This document shows, piece after piece, positions 6,758 to 10,996 of a DNA stretch of 10,996 nucleotides. This stretch comes from Sulfurovum sp. Its GTDB lineage: Bacteria > Campylobacterota > Campylobacteria > Campylobacterales > Sulfurovaceae. Under the pieces are notes generated by a model. That model was given only the letters and a program-made list of their open reading frames with translations. It did no database searches and was not told where the DNA came from. How positions within the stretch are numbered: position 1 is the stretch's first letter; every line of letters starts with the position of its first letter. The stretch covers positions 1-10,996 of the forward strand of contig JALTYW010000175.1 in assembly GCA_027046415.1 (NCBI GenBank), read 5' to 3'. Position numbers and translations under genes: made by a program.

Positions 6758-7767
6758 CTCTCCCCAGAGAACGGCAGCAGTGCCGAAGCCCATGTCAAAC
6801 CGCCGCCGAAGGTATCAAGCAGCATCAGTTCACCTTTTTGAAGCTTACCGCTCTCCCAAAGGTCATTGATCGCCATCGGGATAGACGCCGCAGAGGTATT
6901 GCCATACTTGTGCACGGTCAACGCAACCTGATCTTCACGCATTTTCAATGCATCTCCCACTGCTTTGATAATACGGTAGTTTGCCTGATGGGGGATAAAG
7001 TGTGGGATCTCTTCTGATTTGATACTATTTTTCTCAAGAATCTCTTTGACATCCTTTGTCAATGTCTTAACTGCCAGTTTGAAAGTCTCATTCCCTTTCA
7101 TCTGTACATACTGCAATCCTTCATCAAGTACCTTTTGGCTGACAGGATTACGTGAACCCGGTGCCGGTGTGACAAGGAAATCTGCGTAAGAACCGTCTGC
7201 ACTCGCATGGATATCCACAAATCCCTCTTCTACATTTTCTGTAGCGGAGATCACTGCGGCTCCTGCACCGTCACCAAAGAGAATACAGGTACTTCTGTCC
7301 GTATAGTCTACGATAGAAGAGAACTTCTCTGCACCGATTACAAGGACATTCCTTTTCATTCCAGACTCTATAAATGCTTTGGCAACAGAAAGCGCATAAA
7401 CAAATCCGCTGCATGCAGCAGCAATGTCAAACGCCTGCACATTTTTGATACCGAGTTTGTCAGAGATCACACAGGCTGTTGAAGGCATATTGAAATAGTC
7501 CGGCGTTACCGTAGCACAGACCACAAGGTCTATCTCTTCTCTGTTTAATCCTGCCCGTTCAATTGCCAAGGCTGCCGCTTTGGCTCCCATATCGCTCGTA
7601 AATTCATCTGCAGCTGCAATATGTCTCTCTTTGATCCCCGTACGTTTCGTGATCCATTCATCGCTTGTATCTACCATGGTTTCCAGATCGCTGTTGGAGA
7701 GGATCTTTTCGGGCACATAGGCACCTATCGATCTGAAAGCGGCATAAACAGGTTGTTTTGCTGACAT
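6751..7767 (-). CDS. fabH: 3-oxoacyl-[ACP] synthase III (KAS III)
   Basis: Initiates type II fatty-acid synthesis by condensing an acyl-CoA (usually acetyl-CoA) with malonyl-ACP in the cytoplasm. The catalytic triad is complete: Cys119 in AAACSGF, His260 in PHQANYR, Asn290 in GNTSAAS. Other FabH marks are DEWITKRTGIKERH near residue 35 and a C-terminal DTFGGGLTWASALL. At 338 residues it is slightly longer than usual because of a short N-terminal lead (MSAKQPV). The ATG at 7765-7767 has an AAGGA ribosome site. It follows plsX by 105 nt, the largest gap in the run, which may hold a terminator and a weak secondary promoter. The 3' end runs into the 7-bp repeats. Confidence 0.96.
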   Translation of the reverse strand: MSAKQPVYAAFRSIGAYVPEKILSNSDLETMVDTSDEWITKRTGIKERHIAAADEFTSDMGAKAAALAIERAGLNREEIDLVVCATVTPDYFNMPSTACVISDKLGIKNVQAFDIAAACSGFVYALSVAKAFIESGMKRNVLVIGAEKFSSIVDYTDRSTCILFGDGAGAAVISATENVEEGFVDIHASADGSYADFLVTPAPGSRNPVSQKVLDEGLQYVQMKGNETFKLAVKTLTKDVKEILEKNSIKSEEIPHFIPHQANYRIIKAVGDALKMREDQVALTVHKYGNTSAASIPMAINDLWESGKLQKGELMLLDTFGGGLTWASALLPFSGESV

Positions 7768-7858
7768 TGTGGTCCTTGAATACGGGCATTACCACCCGAT
7801 AAAATCGAGTACTATTTTACCATAATATTCTAAGAATTCCGGGGAAAGGGGAGGAGAG

Positions 7859-7875
7859 CAAAAGCCCTCGGCTTA
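7859..7875 (-). terminator. Short hairpin at the plsX stop, possible attenuator
   Basis: On the minus strand the plsX TAA is followed by AAGCC-GAG-GGCTT and then TTTG, giving a small stem-loop with a short T run. It sits in the 105-nt plsX-fabH gap and could partly terminate transcription. The stem is only 5 bp and the T run brief, so strength is doubtful. The rest of the gap shows only AT-rich sequence (TAAAAT near 7813-7818) that might serve as a -10 for fabH. Confidence 0.35.
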
Positions 7876-8862
7876 AGCTTTCTGGGTGAGTAACGCTTCA
7901 ATCTCGTTGTTGACACCAGACTCCGTATATTTGATCGCCTGGAAGATGGCATTTTTAATCGCTTTGGCATTGGAAGCACCGTGTGAGATGATAGCACAGC
8001 CGTTCACACCAAGCAGCGGTGCACCGCCGTATTCATCTTTGTCCACTTCCTTTTTCATATTGACAAAGACCTTTTTTCGCATCATCAGCGCACCGATTTT
8101 CGCAGGAAGTGACTTGCGGATATACTGTTTCATCAAAGCAAAGACCGTCGTCACAACCCCTTCACTGGTTTTAAGCAGAATGTTACCGGTAAACCCGTCA
8201 CAGACAACCACATCAACATTGCCGTTAAAGATATCTTTACCTTCAACGTTGCCGACAAATCCACGAAGATTCTGGAGAAGTTTGAACGCTTCTTTAGTCA
8301 GAGCATTCCCTTTGGTCTCTTCCGAGCCGTTGCTGAGCAGTCCGACACGGGGGTTTTTGACATTCAATGTCTTTTCAACATATGCCTCGCCCATCGCACC
8401 AAACTCATAGAGGTTTTGCGGGGCACAGTCTGTCACCGCACCGACATCCAGTACCAGTGTCTTGTTTTTGCCAAGACTCGGCATCAATGTTGCCAGCGCA
8501 GGCTTTGAGATATGCGGAAGTCTGCCTATACGCAATGTCGCCAATGTCATAGTTGCGCCACTATGCCCTGCAGAAACCACAGCATCTGCCTCTTTATTGC
8601 GAACAAGCTCCACCGCTTTATAGATGGAGGAGTCTTTACGCTTAAGCGCATTGGTCGCCTGGTCTGCCATGTCGATCACATCTGAAGACTCTACAATCTC
8701 CACTTTATTGGCATAATACTGGGGGAGGAGGGAAAGGATCTCTTCTTTGTCACCTACAAGAATAGGCAGAAACTGTTGTTCTTCCAGTGCCATAACGACA
8801 CCTTCAATAATAGGTTCGGGACCGAAATCCCCCCCCATTGCATCGATCGCAATTTTGATCAT
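7873..8862 (-). CDS. plsX: Phosphate acyltransferase PlsX
   Basis: Converts acyl-ACP to acyl-phosphate, feeding PlsY in phosphatidic acid synthesis; a peripheral membrane enzyme. The 329 residues match full-length Pls[12 protein letters not shown] at 5-15, SAGHSGATM near residue 97, LVLDVGA near 137, [13 protein letters not shown] near 174, [17 protein letters not shown] near 218 and [10 protein letters not shown] near 279. The segment after DVGA reads VTDC where the family usually has NVDC, a local substitution worth checking. The ATG lies 5 nt after the rpmF TAA and no Shine-Dalgarno sequence precedes it, so translation probably depends on ribosomes finishing rpmF. The rpmF-plsX-fabH order is the classic bacterial arrangement. 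Confidence 0.96.
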   Translation of the reverse strand: MIKIAIDAMGGDFGPEPIIEGVVMALEEQQFLPILVGDKEEILSLLPQYYANKVEIVESSDVIDMADQATNALKRKDSSIYKAVELVRNKEADAVVSAGHSGATMTLATLRIGRLPHISKPALATLMPSLGKNKTLVLDVGAVTDCAPQNLYEFGAMGEAYVEKTLNVKNPRVGLLSNGSEETKGNALTKEAFKLLQNLRGFVGNVEGKDIFNGNVDVVVCDGFTGNILLKTSEGVVTTVFALMKQYIRKSLPAKIGALMMRKKVFVNMKKEVDKDEYGGAPLLGVNGCAIISHGASNAKAIKNAIFQAIKYTESGVNNEIEALLTQKA

Positions 8863-8867
8863 TGCAG

Positions 8868-9029
8868 TTACGCTTTTGTCGTTTTGTACTCACCTGTAGT
8901 CATATTCATGTGGTGAGGCATTCTCCATGTTCCATCGCTATCTTTTACAGGCATAGGAAGCGTTAGTTTGTAGTGTGTTCTTCTCTTTGCCGCTCTTGTT
9001 TTACTTACACGTCTCTTAGGTACTGCCAT
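8868..9029 (-). CDS. rpmF: 50S ribosomal protein L32
   Basis: A 53-residue protein read directly from the minus strand, ATG 9027-9029 to TAA 8868-8870: [20 protein letters not shown], then [20 protein letters not shown] and [13 protein letters not shown]. The N-terminal [12 protein letters not shown] is the L32 signature. It has no cysteines, so it is the zinc-independent (C-minus) form, as I recall for Campylobacterota. AAAGGA gives a good ribosome site. It is flanked by DUF177 19 nt upstream and plsX 5 nt downstream, the standard context for this gene. Confidence 0.96.
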   Translation of the reverse strand: MAVPKRRVSKTRAAKRRTHYKLTLPMPVKDSDGTWRMPHHMNMTTGEYKTTKA

Positions 9030-9048
9030 GGTCTATCCTTTGTATGGT

Positions 9049-9423
9049 TTAAAATTCTATCTCGAGTGCTTCATCACTGCCGTCACAGCTGTCGCAGTAG
9101 TGGAAAGCGCCCTCGATGGCATTGATCTCGCTTTGGAGAATGTATGTTACATCAATAACGCCATCCAAAAACTCGATTATATCCAAATCATCTTTATCTT
9201 CCGATATCTGATCACTGAGTGTCAGTTTCAGCGATGTATCAAGCTGCTGTTCAAACAGCTTCCCGCACCGGTCACATACCAGTGGAAGGTTTCCTTCCAT
9301 TTTTGCATCGAGAAGTACGCGATGATAACCGCTCTTTGCCAAGGTACCTCTCAGGCGTACATCCTGAAGCGAAAGCTCCAGAGGTTTTGCCGTAGTACCA
9401 ACCTTTTCAAAAAGAATCTTCAA
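9049..9423 (-). CDS. DUF177 / YceD-like protein
   Basis: YceD-family proteins are encoded next to rpmF in most bacteria and have been linked to 23S rRNA accumulation and ribosome biogenesis. The chosen TTG start (9421-9423) gives 124 residues beginning MKILFEKVGTTAKPLEL, 10 nt after the ndk stop, with a weak AAGCAG upstream. An alternative in-frame TTG at 9466-9468 would add 15 residues and overlap ndk by 35 nt; no ATG is available. Diagnostic features are the central CDRCG pair in LPLVCDRCGKLFEQ, the acidic DLDIIEFLDGVIDVTYILQSEINAI stretch and a second CDSCDG pair near the C-terminus, so a bound metal is plausible. Family assignment rests on motif and context. Confidence 0.85.
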   Translation of the reverse strand: MKILFEKVGTTAKPLELSLQDVRLRGTLAKSGYHRVLLDAKMEGNLPLVCDRCGKLFEQQLDTSLKLTLSDQISEDKDDLDIIEFLDGVIDVTYILQSEINAIEGAFHYCDSCDGSDEALEIEF

Positions 9424-9433
9424 TGAAGACTGC

Positions 9434-9847
9434 TTAATGGATTTCTCTCTGTGAAAAGAAAAATGCAATCTCTACTGCTGCATTCTCGAGAGAGTCACTT
9501 CCGTGTACCGCATTGGCATCGATACTGTCAGCAAAGTCTGCTCTGATCGTTCCAGCAGCTGCCTCTTTAGGGTCAGTAGCACCCATCAGTTCTCTGTTTT
9601 TTGCCATCGCATTCTCACCTTCAAGTACAGAAACGACAACTGGGCCAGAGATCATAAAATCTACAAGATCCTTAAAGAAAGGACGATCTTTATGTACTGC
9701 ATAAAATGCTTCTGCATCTACTCTGGAGAGTCTTGTTTTTTTGGTTGCTGCAATTCTAAGACCCGCTTCTTCAAAGCGTGCAAGAATCTGTCCTACAACA
9801 TTTTTTGCAACAGCATCCGGCTTGATGATTGATAGTGTTTGTTCCAT
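9434..9847 (-). CDS. ndk: Nucleoside diphosphate kinase
   Basis: Transfers the gamma phosphate from ATP to nucleoside diphosphates through a phospho-histidine. Key features are [10 protein letters not shown] at 4-13, the nucleotide-binding core and active-site His115 in NAVHGSDS. Length, 137 residues, is standard. The ATG has GAGGAA about 8 nt upstream. It is the first gene of the minus-strand run reaching to the lipoprotein gene, with its own promoter in the 162-nt gap behind it. Confidence 0.97.
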   Translation of the reverse strand: MEQTLSIIKPDAVAKNVVGQILARFEEAGLRIAATKKTRLSRVDAEAFYAVHKDRPFFKDLVDFMISGPVVVSVLEGENAMAKNRELMGATDPKEAAAGTIRADFADSIDANAVHGSDSLENAAVEIAFFFSQREIH

Positions 9848-9873
9848 TATTCTGATTCCTCATAGGGATATTT

Positions 9874-9908
9874 TACTTCAAAAAAAGAAGTATTCGGGCG
9901 GGATTGTA
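9874..9908 (-). promoter_or_regulatory. ndk promoter -10 and 5' leader hairpin
   Basis: Minus-strand TACAAT at 9903-9908 is a reasonable -10; no clear -35 is seen in the AT-rich sequence behind it. Just downstream, TACTTC (read on plus, 9874-9879) and GAAGTA (9887-9892) flank an A7 run and would form a 6-bp stem with a U-rich loop near the 5' end of the ndk leader. A stabilising 5' hairpin is one interpretation. Confidence 0.5.
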
Positions 9909-9969
9909 CCTAAATAGAGATTAAATATGTATTAAATGTAAAGTAGAGAATTATGAAAGAGTAATAGAT

Positions 9970-9994
9970 GGGCAGATAGGAAAACCTACTGCCC
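9970..9994 (-). terminator. Terminator hairpin downstream of the ferredoxin gene
   Basis: GGGCAG-A-TAGG, loop AAAA, CCTA-CTGCCC: a 10-bp GC-rich stem with one bulged A, 15 nt past the ferredoxin stop. The minus-strand tail (ATCTATTACTCTTTC) is pyrimidine-rich but not a pure U run, so termination may be partial. It insulates the ferredoxin gene from ndk. Confidence 0.6.
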
Positions 9995-10009
9995 TTCTAT
10001 AAGAAGAAG

Positions 10010-10285
10010 TTAGTCTTCGATAACTGGCGTGCCTTTTTCGCCTCTGTTCTCAGAACAAGGCATACCTTCGACACAGTCATCCCACTGAATACATCCTTCA
10101 GTTGGACAAGCTTCAGCACATGCAGGCACATCGAAGTGACCTACACACTCAACACATTTATCTGCGTATACGTAGTAGATCTCCTCACCTGTTGGGTTAT
10201 CGTCTTCATCAACAATCGCTTCTACCGGACATTCGTCGATACAAGCAGCACAGTTGATACAAGTATCAGTAATGATTACTGCCAT
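10010..10285 (-). CDS. fdxA: 2[4Fe-4S] ferredoxin, Alvin type
   Basis: Small electron carrier with two [4Fe-4S] clusters. Cluster ligands are Cys9, Cys12, Cys15 plus Cys60, and Cys44, Cys47, Cys56 plus Cys19. Eight residues (VGHFDVPA) separate Cys47 and Cys56 where clostridial ferredoxins have two, and there is a C-terminal extension: the Allochromatium vinosum (Alvin) pattern, associated with unequal and very low cluster potentials. Three more cysteines (65, 71, 77) lie in the extension. The protein is strongly acidic, 91 residues. The ATG has a strong AAGGAG site. The gene is separated from ndk by a terminator and from metK by an AT-rich promoter region. The symbol follows the Campylobacter homologue, recalled as adjacent to ndk there too. 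Confidence 0.92.
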   Translation of the reverse strand: MAVIITDTCINCAACIDECPVEAIVDEDDNPTGEEIYYVYADKCVECVGHFDVPACAEACPTEGCIQWDDCVEGMPCSENRGEKGTPVIED

Positions 10286-10313
10286 TTTGTTTCTCCTTTA
10301 TTAAGATGTCCAA

Positions 10314-10319
10314 ACTATA
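10314..10319 (-). promoter_or_regulatory. Probable -10 element of the ferredoxin gene
   Basis: Minus-strand TATAGT lies about 28 nt from the ATG in the 61-nt metK-ferredoxin gap. Upstream sequence is very AT-rich with no obvious -35, as often in this phylum. No terminator-like hairpin is visible for metK, so readthrough from metK is possible. Confidence 0.45.
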
Positions 10320-10346
10320 TCAAAACTTATTTAAATTATTCTTTAA

Positions 10347-10996
10347 TTAGATGTTTAAATAGCTTTGAATCTCTTTTACCCTGTCTGTTTGTTCCCATGT
10401 GAAATCTTCATCTTCCCTACCAAAGTGCCCATAGGCCGCTGTTTTACGATAAATAGGACGCAGCAGATTCAAACTCTCCATGATCCCTTTGGGTGTCAGA
10501 TCGAACAATTCCTTGACACACGCTACAATCTGCTCTTCTGCCACATGAGCAGTACCATGTGTATCGACATGAATAGAGACCGGCGCAGCCACGCCGATGG
10601 CGTAGGCAATCTGAATAGTCGCCTTTTCACAGGCACCTGCTGCAACAAGGTTCTTGGCAACATAGCGTGCAGCATAGGCAGCCGAACGGTCCACTTTGGT
10701 CGGATCTTTCCCAGAGAAAGCCCCGCCGCCGTGCGGACAGGAGCCTCCATAGGTATCGACAATAATCTTTCGTCCTGTCAACCCTGCATCACCCTGTGGA
10801 CCGCCGATCACAAAGCGCCCTGTCGGGTTGATATGATAGGTGATCTCATCATGCAGCATACCGTAAGCTTCCAGTACAGGATTGATCACCTCTTCTCTGA
10901 CTGCTTTTTGCACCTGTTCAAGTGAAACATTGTCGTGGTGCTGTGTAGAGATGACTACGGTATCAACCGATACCGGTTTTCCATCAACATATTTGA
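10347..10996 (-). CDS. metK: S-adenosylmethionine synthetase (3' part; start beyond right edge)
   Basis: Makes S-adenosylmethionine from methionine and ATP. About 215 codons are in the window, the C-terminal half or slightly more of a MetK. The frame is open to base 10996, where it reads [22 protein letters not shown]; there is no start codon in the window, and the GTG at 10911-10913 is an internal Val. Signature motifs are [21 protein letters not shown] and [20 protein letters not shown] (MetK signature with phosphate and metal ligands). The C-terminal end [20 protein letters not shown] is typical. Stop TAA at 10347-10349. No frame disruption seen. Confidence 0.96.
   Translation of the reverse strand, partial: KYVDGKPVSVDTVVISTQHHDNVSLEQVQKAVREEVINPVLEAYGMLHDEITYHINPTGRFVIGGPQGDAGLTGRKIIVDTYGGSCPHGGGAFSGKDPTKVDRSAAYAARYVAKNLVAAGACEKATIQIAYAIGVAAPVSIHVDTHGTAHVAEEQIVACVKELFDLTPKGIMESLNLLRPIYRKTAAYGHFGREDEDFTWEQTDRVKEIQSYLNI

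Noticed and set aside
10365..10925. 186-codon plus-strand frame opposite metK
   Set aside because: Fully antisense to MetK signature motifs; no family resemblance.

Overview
The window looks like a chromosomal housekeeping region of a Campylobacterota (epsilonproteobacterial) genome, most like the free-living Sulfurovum/Sulfurimonas group. The evidence is the gene order fdxA-ndk-DUF177-rpmF-plsX-fabH (recalled from Campylobacter), a cysteine-free L32, an Alvin-type ferredoxin, and a DnaX with an epsilon-type C-terminal region. The genus is an inference; no rRNA or other marker is present.

Layout. (1) 1-2256, minus strand: leuS, running off the left edge and carrying a one-base frameshift near 121-130. 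(2) 2257-2388: leuS promoter, a 7-bp tandem repeat and the terminator of the next gene. (3) 2389-3273, minus: YpfJ-type zinc metallopeptidase. (4) 3274-3537: divergent intergenic region almost filled by one gap-free foldback about 160 nt long (3317-3478). (5) 3538-5577, plus: dnaX, the only plus-strand gene, with a repeat-expanded linker and an in-frame A9 tract. (6) 5635-9847, minus: a compact run in transcription order ndk, DUF177, rpmF, plsX, fabH, YmdB-type phosphoesterase, small lipoprotein. (7) 10010-10285, minus: 2[4Fe-4S] ferredoxin with its own promoter and terminator. (8) 10347 to the right edge, minus: 3' part of metK.

How the genes fit together. rpmF, plsX and fabH couple ribosome assembly with acyl-phosphate formation and fatty-acid initiation. 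DUF177 (YceD-like) is the usual partner of rpmF, and ndk supplies nucleoside triphosphates upstream of them. leuS, dnaX and metK are essential housekeeping genes.

The genes are conventional; the unusual material is in the DNA around them. Three things stand out: (a) a 79-position, indel-free hairpin upstream of dnaX whose imperfect pairs are overwhelmingly G.U when read as plus-strand RNA; (b) a family of 7-bp tandem repeats (roughly CTCARCR / CTNAACG) at several separate sites, including inside dnaX, where they border a 99-bp tandem duplication; (c) an in-frame A9 tract in dnaX followed at once by stops in both other frames. I saw no CRISPR array, tRNA, rRNA, insertion-sequence transposase or defence system.
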